A DNA stretch of 22,040 bases from an uncultured Selenomonadales bacterium. GTDB lineage: Bacteria > Bacillota > Negativicutes > Selenomonadales > Selenomonadaceae. The stretch covers positions 1 to 22,040 of the forward strand of contig CALGGV010000068.1 in assembly GCA_937915725.1 (NCBI GenBank). The letters run 5' to 3'. A model generated the notes under the pieces. It saw only the letters and a list, made by a program, of their open reading frames with translations, was not told where the DNA came from and searched no databases. A program made the position numbers and the translations under genes. Shown piece after piece: positions 15,427 through 22,040 of the stretch (position 1 is its first letter; every line of letters begins with the position of its first letter).

Positions 15427-17430
15427 GTGGAAGATAAAAATTTTGAAAATGAATCAGAAAATATTCAAGAAGAAAAACAAACGCCGGAAGAAATAGAAAT
15501 TCATCTGGATTTAGAAAACGCACAAGTAAGCGCGGTTGAGGGCGAATACGACGCCAACCAAATACAAATTTTGGAAGGGCTTGAGGCTGTAAGACTTCGC
15601 CCGGGAATGTACATTGGCTCCACTTCAGAACGCGGCTTGCATCATTTGGTTTATGAAGTTGTCGATAATTCTATTGACGAGGCGTTGGCGGGTTTTTGTA
15701 CTGAAATTAACGTAACGATTGAAAGTGACAATTCAATTACAGTTTCAGATAATGGGCGCGGAATCCCCGTTGATATGCACGAAAGCGGCAAGCCGGCGGT
15801 TGAAGTTGTTTTGACTGTTTTGCACGCGGGCGGAAAATTCGGCGGCGAAGGTTACAAAGTTAGCGGCGGTCTTCATGGCGTGGGCGTTTCTGTTGTCAAT
15901 GCACTTTCAAAATCTATGGAAGTTGAAGTTAGACGCGACGGCAAAATTTATCAAATAACTTTTTCACGCGGAAACACTGTAACACCTTTAAAAGTTATTG
16001 GTACTGCTGAAGATACAGGGACAACCGTGCATTTTGTTCCGGACGATGAAATTTTTACTGTTACAAGTTTTAATTACGATACTTTGAAATATCGCCTGCG
16101 CGAGCTTGCGTTTTTGAACAGCGGAATTACAATCACTTTGAAAGATAAACGCCCCGAAGGCAGAGAGCACACGTTTCACTTTGAAGGCGGAATCAGTCAA
16201 TTTGTGGAATATCTTAACCGCAAAAAAATTAAAATCAATCCTACGCCAATTTATTTTAACGGCAAGCGCGATGATGCAGTTGTTGAAATTGCCCTGCAAT
16301 ACAATGACAGTTACCAAGAAAATATTTTCAGCTATGTAAACAATATCAACACTGAAGAAGGCGGCACGCACTTAGCAGGCTTTAAAGCCGCTTTAACCCG
16401 CGTTGCAAATGATTTCGGCAAAAAATTAAATTTGTTGAGAAGTGCTGATTCAACTTTAAGCGGCGAAGATATTCGAGAAGGTTTAACTTGCGTTATCAGC
16501 GTAAAATTGCATAATCCACAATTTGAAGGACAAACTAAAACAAAACTCGGAAATGCCGAAATTCGCTCTTTAGTAGGCGCGGTTACTGTTGAAGGACTTA
16601 ATGAATTTTTTGAGGCAAATCCAATTCTTACAAAACAAATTTTAGAAAAGGCAGTCATGGCGGCGCGAGCACGTGAGGCGGCAAGAAAAGCCCGTGAACT
16701 TACACGCAGAAAAAATGCTCTGGAAATTTCAAGCTTGCCGGGCAAATTGGCTGATTGTTCAGTTAAAGACCCCGATAAAACCGAAATTTATATTGTTGAG
16801 GGCGACAGCGCGGGCGGCAGTGCCAAACAAGGCAGAGACAGACGTTTTCAAGCGATACTTCCATTGCGCGGCAAAATTTTAAATGTTGAAAAAGCGCGCC
16901 TTGATAAAATTTTTGCAAACGCCGAAATTCGCACAATGATAACTGCATTTGGCACGGGAATTAGCGACGACTTCGACCTTTCAAAACGTCGTTACAGCAA
17001 AATAATTATTATGACAGATGCTGACGTTGACGGCGCACATATTCGCACTTTGCTTTTAACATTTTTCTACAGATATATGAAACCGCTGATTGAACATGGA
17101 CACGTTTACATTGCGCAGCCGCCACTTTATCAAGTTCGCAAGGGCAAAAGTCATTGGTACACTTACAGTGACGACGCCTTGACTAAAAAACTTGACGAAA
17201 TTGGACGCGACGGCGTAACAGTTCAACGCTATAAAGGCTTAGGCGAAATGAATCCCGAGCAACTTTGGGAAACGACAATGGATCCTGCCGCACGCACAAT
17301 GTTAAGAGTTGACATTGAAGACGCCGCAGAGGCTGACGAACTTTTTACAATTTTAATGGGAGATCAAGTTGCGCCGCGCCGCCAATTCATTGAAGAAAAT
17401 GCTTTACTGGTAAAGAATTTAGATATTTAA
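15427..17430 (+). CDS. gyrB: DNA gyrase subunit B
   Basis: 667 residues; the ATPase subunit of the type II topoisomerase that introduces negative supercoils, with GyrA as partner. The GHKL ATPase region has EVVDNSIDEALAG (about 77-89), SDNGRGIPVD (about 107-116) and GGLHGVGVSVVNALS. The TOPRIM domain has VEGDSAGGSAKQGRDR (from about 456) and DADVDGAHIRT (from about 531). The end, QRYKGLGEMNPEQLWETT and finally NLDI, is of GyrB and not ParE type. GTG start with GGAGG 7 bases upstream. About 40 acidic residues precede the usual start (YDANQIQILEGLEAVRLRPG), longer than most GyrB. No gyrA, recF or dnaN is beside it, so it is outside the common origin cluster. Confidence 0.95.
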   Translation: MEDKNFENESENIQEEKQTPEEIEIHLDLENAQVSAVEGEYDANQIQILEGLEAVRLRPGMYIGSTSERGLHHLVYEVVDNSIDEALAGFCTEINVTIESDNSITVSDNGRGIPVDMHESGKPAVEVVLTVLHAGGKFGGEGYKVSGGLHGVGVSVVNALSKSMEVEVRRDGKIYQITFSRGNTVTPLKVIGTAEDTGTTVHFVPDDEIFTVTSFNYDTLKYRLRELAFLNSGITITLKDKRPEGREHTFHFEGGISQFVEYLNRKKIKINPTPIYFNGKRDDAVVEIALQYNDSYQENIFSYVNNINTEEGGTHLAGFKAALTRVANDFGKKLNLLRSADSTLSGEDIREGLTCVISVKLHNPQFEGQTKTKLGNAEIRSLVGAVTVEGLNEFFEANPILTKQILEKAVMAARAREAARKARELTRRKNALEISSLPGKLADCSVKDPDKTEIYIVEGDSAGGSAKQGRDRRFQAILPLRGKILNVEKARLDKIFANAEIRTMITAFGTGISDDFDLSKRRYSKIIIMTDADVDGAHIRTLLLTFFYRYMKPLIEHGHVYIAQPPLYQVRKGKSHWYTYSDDALTKKLDEIGRDGVTVQRYKGLGEMNPEQLWETTMDPAARTMLRVDIEDAAEADELFTILMGDQVAPRRQFIEENALLVKNLDI

Positions 17431-17434
17431 TTTT

Positions 17435-17500
17435 AGGCAGAAGGCATTAGGCAAGAGGCATTAGGCAAAAGGCAAAAGGCAAAAGGCAAAAGGCAGTAGG
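17435..17500 (+). repeat. Heptanucleotide tandem repeat, AGGCAAA family
   Basis: Nine full units of 7 bp plus three bases: AGGCAGA, AGGCATT, AGGCAAG, AGGCATT, four AGGCAAA, AGGCAGT, AGG. It fills the gap between gyrB and azlC. The four identical units in a row point to slippage or recent expansion. Confidence 0.9.
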
Positions 17501-17525
17501 AATTTTAAGCCACTGCCTAATTTTA
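17491..17525 (+). terminator. Possible gyrB terminator using the last heptamer
   Basis: AGGCAGT (17491-17497) and ACTGCCT (17512-17518) make a 7-bp stem with a 14-base loop, followed by AATTTT. The U-tract is short, so efficiency is doubtful. Confidence 0.4.
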
Positions 17526-17537
17526 AGAAATAAAAAA

Positions 17538-18245
17538 ATGTTAAAAGAAAATAGACAAGCACTAGCTGAAGGTTTTAGAGACGGAATACCGATAGGCTTA
17601 GGATATTTTGTAGTTTCATTTACATTGGGAATTTTGGCGCGATACGTTGGCTTAACGCCGTTTCAAGGATTTTTGGCAAGTCTTTTAAACAACGCCTCGG
17701 CGGGCGAATACGTAGGCTTTACATTAATTGCGGCGCACGCTCCCTACCTCGAAATTGCAATAATGACTTTCATTGCAAACGCCAGATATTTATTGATGAG
17801 TACAGTTGTCAGTCAAAAATTTTCGCCAAACACGCCTTTTTATCATAGAATTTTGGTTGGATTTGATATTACAGATGAAATTTTTGGAATTACAATAGCG
17901 CGTAAGGGCTGGCTGAATCCTTTCTACAATTACGGCGCAATGTTGACGGCACTGCCCGGCTGGTCTATTGGTACGGCGTTAGGAATTATCGCAGGAAATA
18001 TTTTGCCGCCTTCAGCTGTCAGCGCGTTAAGTGTTGCCTTGTACGGAATGTTCATTGCAATAATAATCCCGCCTGCGCGAAAAGATAAAATCGTGGCAGT
18101 GTGTGTAGTTGTGAGTTTTGCGGCAAGTTTTTTAGCTGAAACTTTTTTGAGTGGAATAATTTCAGCAGGTACACGGACAATTTTTTTGACAATTTTAATA
18201 GCGGGCGCGGCGGCAATTTTATTCCCCGTCAAAGATAAACAATAA
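17538..18245 (+). CDS. azlC: AzlC-family branched-chain amino acid exporter, large subunit
   Basis: 235 residues, a polytopic membrane protein of the AzlC family. The start FRDGIPIGLGYFVVSFTLG, then NNASAGEYVGFTLI, MTFIANARYLLMS and the later GFDITDEIFGI are typical. AzlC with AzlD forms the LIV-E type exporter of branched-chain amino acids and analogues. The matching azlD lies 715 bases further on, separated by an insert and a small membrane-protein gene, whereas the two usually overlap or abut. ATG 17538 has no strong Shine-Dalgarno sequence (only AAGAAA upstream), so translation may be weak. The protein ends at a normal family length. Confidence 0.9.
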   Translation: MLKENRQALAEGFRDGIPIGLGYFVVSFTLGILARYVGLTPFQGFLASLLNNASAGEYVGFTLIAAHAPYLEIAIMTFIANARYLLMSTVVSQKFSPNTPFYHRILVGFDITDEIFGITIARKGWLNPFYNYGAMLTALPGWSIGTALGIIAGNILPPSAVSALSVALYGMFIAIIIPPARKDKIVAVCVVVSFAASFLAETFLSGIISAGTRTIFLTILIAGAAAILFPVKDKQ

Positions 18246-18281
18246 TTTTGGAAAAGATTTTTAACTCCGCCGAGAAGGGCT

Positions 18282-18378
18282 AAAATATCAACGTAGCGCG
18301 TCGATTTTCAATTAAGGGTACAAATTTACTTAAGAGAGAAATTTACCCCTTGAAATTTGGAGAAAAACAAATTATGAA
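18282..18378 (+). repeat. 97-bp direct repeat, copy A (truncated leader)
   Basis: Aligned without gaps to 18652-18748, with 8 mismatches in 97 bases. It contains an AAGGGTA / TACCCCTT inverted pair, a GGAG ribosome site and the ATGAA that begins a reading frame. The next bases (GTACCAATATTAGAG) match the start of the 70-residue gene after a deletion of about 15 bases, then similarity stops. It is a broken copy of the small gene's leader. Confidence 0.9.
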
Positions 18379-18395
18379 TGTACCAATATTAGAGT

Positions 18396-18650
18396 ATGTT
18401 AAAAAAAATAAGATTAGAAAGCGCGTTATACGCCCGCCGCACTCCGTTTTTGCTTGGGTCTTTAAATTACGGTAAAGTGAGAAAACGCGGCTGTAACCTG
18501 CGAATTACTTTTTGTTTGACGCGAAAAACGCAGGCGGGCGAAAGATTCTTTCTTTGCCAGGCGTTTCTTTCTTTTAAAGAAAGAAATGCCGACTTGTAAA
18601 AAAAAATAAAAAAAAAACTGCCACACAAATTTAAAATCGATTTTTTGGCG
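18396..18650. other. Structured insert without a credible gene between the two leader copies
   Basis: This 255-base stretch is richer in GC than its surroundings at the left end. CGCCCGCC (18431-18438) and GGCGGGCG (18533-18540) are perfectly complementary, and just inside them CGTTTTT (18445-18451) pairs with AAAAACG (18524-18530). A second hairpin, of 11-bp arms around one base, is TTTCTTTCTTT (18564-18574) with AAAGAAAGAAA (18576-18586); three outer pairs and one G-T extend it. A-runs follow. ORFs of 67 and 72 codons exist on both strands but look like by-products. Confidence 0.6.
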
Positions 18651-18651
18651 G

Positions 18652-18748
18652 AAAATATCAACGTAGCGCGTCGATTGTCCCTCAAGGGTACAAATATACT
18701 TAAGGAAGAAATTTACCCCTTGAAATTTGGAGAAAAATAAATTATGAA
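18652..18748 (+). repeat. 97-bp direct repeat, copy B (leader of the small membrane protein gene)
   Basis: The intact leader copy, 370 bases after copy A. It carries CAAGGG-TA pairing with TACCCCTTG (one bulge), GGAG (18730-18733) and the first codon of the 70-residue gene at 18744. Conservation of the hairpin in both copies hints at a structured 5' region. Confidence 0.85.
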
Positions 18749-18956
18749 AAATTTGCTGTACCTTGTACCAATATTGGGAATAATCGCCTTCACAATTACT
18801 ACAATATTAAATTGGCAGAATTACGAAAAATACATTGCAAGCGGCGGCTCTGCTCCTTTTTCGGCGTTTGTAATTGCCAATGCTATTTTGTATCTTATTC
18901 CGGCGGTTGTCATTACTTTTACAATTTTTTTCTTGAAACGTATTTTCCGGAGTTAA
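18744..18956 (+). CDS. Small two-helix membrane protein, unknown
   Basis: 70 residues with two clear hydrophobic segments: LLYLVPILGIIAFTITTIL (about 4-22) and FVIANAILYLIPAVVITFTIFFL (about 41-64), ending in the basic tail KRIFRS. A short polar loop, NWQNYEKYIASGGSAPFS, joins them. I do not recognise a family. The ribosome site GGAG is 10 bases before the ATG. It ends 4 bases before azlD and so is translated from the same message; this position suggests an accessory role in the exporter, but that is only context. Confidence 0.65.
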   Translation: MKNLLYLVPILGIIAFTITTILNWQNYEKYIASGGSAPFSAFVIANAILYLIPAVVITFTIFFLKRIFRS

Positions 18957-18960
18957 TGAA

Positions 18961-19269
18961 ATGACAAGTGAAATTTACATTTATATTTTGATAATGGGCG
19001 CAGTAACTTTAGCGATAAGAATTTTACCGCTAACATTAATCCGCACAGAAATAAAAAATGTCAAAGTGCGTTCGTTCCTGTACTACGTGCCGTACGTAAC
19101 TTTGGCGGTTATGACGTTTCCGGCGATAATTCACGCCACGCAATCAGAAATTTCCGGCGCGGCGGCGTTAATAATTGGAATTGTCGCGGCATTTTTCGGC
19201 GCAAGTTTATTTCAAGTGTCGGTTTTATGTTGTGCAGTTGTTTTTATTAGTGAATTATTTTTGATTTGA
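18961..19269 (+). CDS. azlD: AzlD-family branched-chain amino acid exporter, small subunit
   Basis: 102 residues with about four membrane segments. IYILIMGAVTLAIRILPLTL at the N-terminus and then SFLYYVPYVTLAVMTFPAI are the AzlD family hallmarks. It partners AzlC (17538-18245) in export of branched-chain amino acids. ATG 18961 follows the small membrane-protein gene by 4 bases, with GGAG (18949-18952) as ribosome site inside that gene's end. The following hypothetical gene starts 9 bases after the stop. Confidence 0.88.
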   Translation: MTSEIYIYILIMGAVTLAIRILPLTLIRTEIKNVKVRSFLYYVPYVTLAVMTFPAIIHATQSEISGAAALIIGIVAAFFGASLFQVSVLCCAVVFISELFLI

Positions 19270-19278
19270 GGTAAAAAA

Positions 19279-19641
19279 ATGGAAGATAAAGAATTGAAAA
19301 AAATCATTGACGAATTTGTAAAAAAATGCAAAGAAAAAAAATATAACGGCATGGCAATAGCCGCGCCTTCCAACGGGCAAAATTCCCAATTTGGATTTGC
19401 TACAGATTATTTAAAAGCTGTTACATTGGTTAGAAATATTTTCCTGCGCCTGCAAGAATCAACAGGAATTCCTTCAACGCTTACAGTAACGCATTTGGCG
19501 TTGTCATTGGCGATGCTTGAACTTAACGAAAAGAAAAACGCGCCGCTTGAAAAAGTTGATAACAAAAAATTGGAAGAGGCGGCATCAGTTGTAAAAAAAT
19601 TGATAGATTTTGAATTGGAAAAAGCGCGGCAAATTAACTGA
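19279..19641 (+). CDS. Hypothetical cytoplasmic protein
   Basis: 120 residues, no signal or membrane segment, mostly predicted helix. The Lys-rich N-terminus (KELKKIIDEFVKKCKEKKYN) and a C-terminal helix flank a more conserved-looking core, DYLKAVTLVRNIFLRLQEST and VTHLALSLAMLELNEK. I do not recognise a family. GAGGT gives a ribosome site 7 bases before the ATG. It sits between azlD (gap 9) and the PAP2 gene (gap 19) and is probably in the same operon. Confidence 0.65.
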   Translation: MEDKELKKIIDEFVKKCKEKKYNGMAIAAPSNGQNSQFGFATDYLKAVTLVRNIFLRLQESTGIPSTLTVTHLALSLAMLELNEKKNAPLEKVDNKKLEEAASVVKKLIDFELEKARQIN

Positions 19642-19660
19642 TTAAATTTGGAGCAAAAAA

Positions 19661-20632
19661 ATGGATATAGAATATTTATTGTGGCTGCAAAATTTGCGCG
19701 AAAGTTTGGGAGGCAGCGCAGAAAATTTTGTAACGTTAATTACCGGAATTCCCAAAAGTCCGCTGTCAGCATTAATTCCAGGAATTTTATTTTGGTGTAT
19801 CAACAAGCGCGCAGGATTATTTTTGTTATTTGTGGCAAGTTTTGGGCGGCTTGTAAATATTTTGATAAAAGATACGGCGTGCGTTTATCGCCCGTGGTTT
19901 TTGGATTCAAGCATACACCCTTCAATAGAAGAAATGCAAAAAGCCAGTAGTTATTCAATGCCGAGTGGACACACGCAATTTACAACGGCAATTTACGGCG
20001 GGCTTGCGTACTTTTACAGAAAAAAATATCCGCGTTTGATAATTCCCTGCGCGCTGATAATTTTAGCGGTTGCATTTTCAAGAAATTTTTTGGGAGTGCA
20101 TACGCCGCAAGATGTTTTAATTGCGATTATTGAAACTTTGGCTGTAATATTTTTGGCTGATAAAATTTTTGACGCGCTGGACGAAGATAAAAGTTTAGGC
20201 AAAATTTTTTTTGGAATTGGAATAATTTTTTGTACGGTGTCGGCAATTTACATTTTTACAAAATTTTATCCCGTCGATTATTCGCAAGGCAAAATAATTG
20301 TTTCGGCAACTGCCGCAAAACTTGATTCAATCGACAGCATAGGCGTTACATTGGGGTTTTTAATAGGCGCGGCACTTGAGAAAAATTTTGTAAATTTCAG
20401 TACAAATGTTGATTTAGGCGTAAAAATTCGGCGCGTACTTATTGGCGGCGCGGTCGGCGGCGTTTCAATGATTTTTCTGCTGATTTTTAAACTTATCGGC
20501 TTAGAAATGGTTTATGAATTTTTCAAAGGTTTTATGCCAATGTTAGCGATAATATTCCTTGCGCCGTTTGCTTTTAATTATTTTGAAACTAAAACTCGTT
20601 TCAGATTTAAAAAATTGGGCAAAAGATTTTAA
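19661..20632 (+). CDS. PAP2-family membrane phosphatase
   Basis: 323 residues, polytopic. The three-part phosphatase signature is complete: KDTACVYRPW (K, six residues, RP), SYSMPSGHTQF (PSGH) and SRNFLGVHTPQD (SR, five residues, H, three residues, D). These form the active site that dephosphorylates lipid phosphates such as undecaprenyl pyrophosphate or phosphatidate. After the catalytic core (to about 175) there are further hydrophobic segments (LGKIFFGIGIIFCTVSAIYI, and GGAVGGVSMIFLLIFKLIGL near 270-290), so it is longer than the minimal family. GGAG is 7 bases before ATG 19661. The exact substrate is unknown. It closes the azl-linked operon; a heptamer array follows. Confidence 0.88.
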   Translation: MDIEYLLWLQNLRESLGGSAENFVTLITGIPKSPLSALIPGILFWCINKRAGLFLLFVASFGRLVNILIKDTACVYRPWFLDSSIHPSIEEMQKASSYSMPSGHTQFTTAIYGGLAYFYRKKYPRLIIPCALIILAVAFSRNFLGVHTPQDVLIAIIETLAVIFLADKIFDALDEDKSLGKIFFGIGIIFCTVSAIYIFTKFYPVDYSQGKIIVSATAAKLDSIDSIGVTLGFLIGAALEKNFVNFSTNVDLGVKIRRVLIGGAVGGVSMIFLLIFKLIGLEMVYEFFKGFMPMLAIIFLAPFAFNYFETKTRFRFKKLGKRF

Positions 20633-20674
20633 CCCTAATCCCTAGTCCTTATCCTTTAGTCTTTATTCCTTAAA
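20633..20674 (+). repeat. Degenerate heptanucleotide repeat, CCCTAAT family
   Basis: Six 7-base units in phase: CCCTAAT, CCCTAGT, CCTTATC, CTTTAGT, CTTTATT, CCTTAAA. It begins directly after the PAP2 stop and ends just before the TetR ribosome site. Read on the other strand the unit is ATTAGGG, close to the ATTAGGC seen in the array after gyrB. Confidence 0.7.
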
Positions 20675-20691
20675 ACAGGAGGTGTTTAACT

Positions 20692-21273
20692 GTGGCTGGC
20701 AAAATCAGAGAGTTGAAAAAAATTCAAAATCGCAAAAAAATTTTAGACGCGGCAACAATTCAGTTTAAAACTCGCGGCTTTGCGAATACTTCAGTTGCTG
20801 ACATTATGAATAGTTCAAAATTGGGCGTCGGAACTTTTTATAATTATTTCAACTCAAAAGAAGAAGTGCTGATGTCAATCGTGCGTGAACTTTTTATGCA
20901 AGTTGAAGAAAAACTTATGGCGCAAAAAAATTCTTCGTCACTGGAACTTTTGGAATTTTGCGCAATGAATACCGCGCAATTAATCGAAGAAAACAGATTT
21001 ATTTTGCCGCTGTTGGCAAGCGCGGTTAAACATTCCGATAAACCTGAACAGTTACCAAAAAATTTATCGCCGGACTTTAAAAAAATTTTTGAGGAAATAA
21101 TTCAACGCGGGCAGGAACGCGGCGAAATTCGCAGCGATATTCCCAAAAATTTAATTTCCGAAATGTTTCACTCAATCTATCAAGCGGCGGCGTTCAGCAA
21201 GTTACAAATTCCATTTCAAGAAAATATCCGCTTAAAATTGAAAATTTTGTTGGATGGTATTAAAAATGACTGA
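20692..21273 (+). CDS. TetR/AcrR-family transcriptional regulator
   Basis: 193 residues. The N-terminal helix-turn-helix is typical (about residues 13-62): KKILDAATIQFKTRGFANTS, VADIMNSSKLGVGTFYNYF, NSKEEVL. The C-terminal ligand/dimer domain is not classifiable by eye. GTG 20692 is preceded by AGGAGGT with good spacing. Its last 8 bases overlap the start of the RelB-like gene, and the radical SAM gene follows, so it likely regulates this operon and possibly itself. The ligand is unknown; a heme or tetrapyrrole intermediate would fit the neighbour but is speculation. Confidence 0.9.
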   Translation: MAGKIRELKKIQNRKKILDAATIQFKTRGFANTSVADIMNSSKLGVGTFYNYFNSKEEVLMSIVRELFMQVEEKLMAQKNSSSLELLEFCAMNTAQLIEENRFILPLLASAVKHSDKPEQLPKNLSPDFKKIFEEIIQRGQERGEIRSDIPKNLISEMFHSIYQAAAFSKLQIPFQENIRLKLKILLDGIKND

Positions 21274-21487
21274 AATTGTAAAAATTCCTGTTGAAAGTGA
21301 AGATTTGAAGATATTTCAAGAAAAAACCGGAATGAGTTTGACTGGTTGTATAAAAATTTTGATAAACAGCGTCAAATACGGCGGAAAATTGGAATTTGAT
21401 ACATTTTGGAGCGAAGAAAATATTTCAGATTTAAAAAACCGAATTAAAGACGGCAAAATGGAGCGTCACGAATTGATTGAGGTTTAA
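21266..21487 (+). CDS. RelB/DinJ-like antitoxin-type protein without adjacent toxin
   Basis: 73 residues. EDLKIFQEKTGMSLTGCIKI resembles the ribbon-helix-helix part of RelB/DinJ antitoxins, and FWSEENISDLKNRIKDG ending HELIEV is the usual C-terminal end of that family. ATG 21266 overlaps the TetR stop by 8 bases, a sign of coupled translation. A RelE/YafQ/YoeB-type toxin would normally follow at once; instead a radical SAM gene starts 4 bases after the stop. It may have been kept as a DNA-binding regulator of the operon, or be the rest of a toxin-antitoxin pair. Confidence 0.65.
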   Translation: MTEIVKIPVESEDLKIFQEKTGMSLTGCIKILINSVKYGGKLEFDTFWSEENISDLKNRIKDGKMERHELIEV

Positions 21488-21490
21488 TTG

Positions 21491-22040
21491 ATGATTAGCG
21501 TTACGAAACTTTTATTTTCAAGGGATTATTTTGGCGACAATCTGCGCTACACTAAGACGGCGCACAAAATGACGAGCGGCGCGGCTGAAGGCATTGGACC
21601 GGTTGTAGTTTGGAATTCAACGCGCACTTGTAATTTACGTTGCCGCCACTGCTATATGGATTCTGATTCGCGCAGGTATACAGACGAACTTTCAACTGTC
21701 GAGGCGAAGAAATTTATTGACGATTTGGCAGAATTTAAAGTACCGGTGCTTTTATTTTCCGGCGGTGAACCTTTAATGCGTGCAGATTTTTTTGAGTTGG
21801 CAGAATACGCCGCAAAAAAAAATATTCGCCCTACCCTTTCGACAAACGGAACTTTGATAACGCCAAAAATTGCCGAAAAAATTAAAAATATCGGCGTCGG
21901 CTATGTTGGAATTTCTTTGGATGGTTTAAAAGATGTCAACGATAAATTTCGTGGCGTGGCGGGCGCGTATCAAAAGGCAATGGCGGGAATTGAAAATTGC
22001 GTGGCAGTCGGACAGCGCGTAGGTTTAAGATTTACGATTA
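21491..22040 (+). CDS. nirJ1: Radical SAM protein, NirJ1/AhbC-like (cut by window end)
   Basis: The first 183 residues are present; the frame is open at the right edge. TCNLRCRHCYMDSDS holds the CxxxCxxC iron-sulfur motif, LLFSGGEPLMR is the SAM-binding GGEP, and the start MISVTKLLFSRDYFGDNLRY with GPVVVWNSTRTCN is what I recall for the Firmicutes NirJ1 group, related to AhbC of the siroheme-dependent heme pathway. Such enzymes remove side chains from (didecarboxy)siroheme in the cytoplasm. The C-terminal half, which may carry further Cys motifs, is missing, so NirJ1 against AhbC or other SPASM proteins cannot be settled. GAGGT (21479-21483) is the ribosome site; the gene is cotranscribed with the TetR and RelB-like genes. 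Confidence 0.85.
   Translation, partial: MISVTKLLFSRDYFGDNLRYTKTAHKMTSGAAEGIGPVVVWNSTRTCNLRCRHCYMDSDSRRYTDELSTVEAKKFIDDLAEFKVPVLLFSGGEPLMRADFFELAEYAAKKNIRPTLSTNGTLITPKIAEKIKNIGVGYVGISLDGLKDVNDKFRGVAGAYQKAMAGIENCVAVGQRVGLRFTI

Noticed and set aside
17435..17500. CRISPR-like repeat array after gyrB
   Set aside because: Units are contiguous 7-mers with no spacers.
18396..18599. 67-codon plus-strand ORF in the azl insert
   Set aside because: No ribosome site, Arg/Cys/Phe-rich composition unlike neighbouring proteins, and it spans hairpins; treated as a by-product of a repeat-like element.
18467..18685. 72-codon minus-strand ORF in the azl insert
   Set aside because: Opposite strand of the same structured region, runs into leader copy B, no ribosome site.
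21266..22040. Complete toxin-antitoxin module
   Set aside because: Only the antitoxin-type gene is present; the next gene is a radical SAM protein, not a RelE, YafQ or YoeB toxin.

Overview
The window looks like chromosomal DNA of an AT-rich, anaerobic, fermentative bacterium of the Bacillota, most likely the diderm class Negativicutes (Selenomonas-like). This is inference. It rests on Firmicutes-type AGGAGG ribosome sites and frequent TTG/GTG starts, on an RTX-type repeat protein without a signal peptide (normally exported across two membranes), on a PTS permease with an attached EIIA domain, on an AzlC/AzlD pair and on a NirJ1-like radical SAM protein. No rRNA, tRNA, CRISPR array, transposase or phage gene is visible.

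Layout. 1-1300 (+): the 3' end of an O-acetylhomoserine sulfhydrylase gene, a terminator, then an aldose 1-epimerase-family gene. 1331-4309 (-): a membrane EAL-domain c-di-GMP phosphodiesterase with two periplasmic solute-binding domains and a degenerate GGDEF. 4635-7865 (+): a 1076-residue protein with a J-like N-terminus, a double zinc ribbon and fibronectin-like repeats, of unknown function. 7978-8511 (+): a small exported protein. 8667-10598 (-): a PTS EIIA-EIIB-EIIC sugar permease; just upstream (10666-11016) lies a decayed copy of its EIIA domain. 11206-13203 (-): serC followed by an exported DUF4367-like protein. 13307-15252 (-): an RTX-like surface or secreted protein with an apparent frameshift near its start. 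15427-17430 (+): gyrB, divergent from the RTX gene. 17538-19641 (+): azlC, a 70-residue membrane protein, azlD and a 120-residue hypothetical protein, with a 97-bp duplicated leader flanking a structured, ORF-poor insert between azlC and the small gene. 19661-20632 (+): a PAP2 phosphatase. 20692-22040 (+): a TetR regulator, a RelB/DinJ-like antitoxin without a toxin, and the 5' part of a NirJ1/AhbC-like radical SAM gene, packed as one operon.

The genes are mostly housekeeping and transport units in short operons, several bounded by clear intrinsic terminators. The most informative non-coding signals are the EIIA relic, a 19-bp motif shared by the EAL and PTS upstream regions, a G-run that separates the good ATG/Shine-Dalgarno of the RTX gene from its reading frame, two heptanucleotide repeat arrays, and the duplicated leader with its inserted hairpin element inside the azl cluster. 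I found no complete new defence or mobile system. The strongest candidates for something undescribed are the 1076-residue zinc-ribbon protein and the TetR-RelB-NirJ1 operon.
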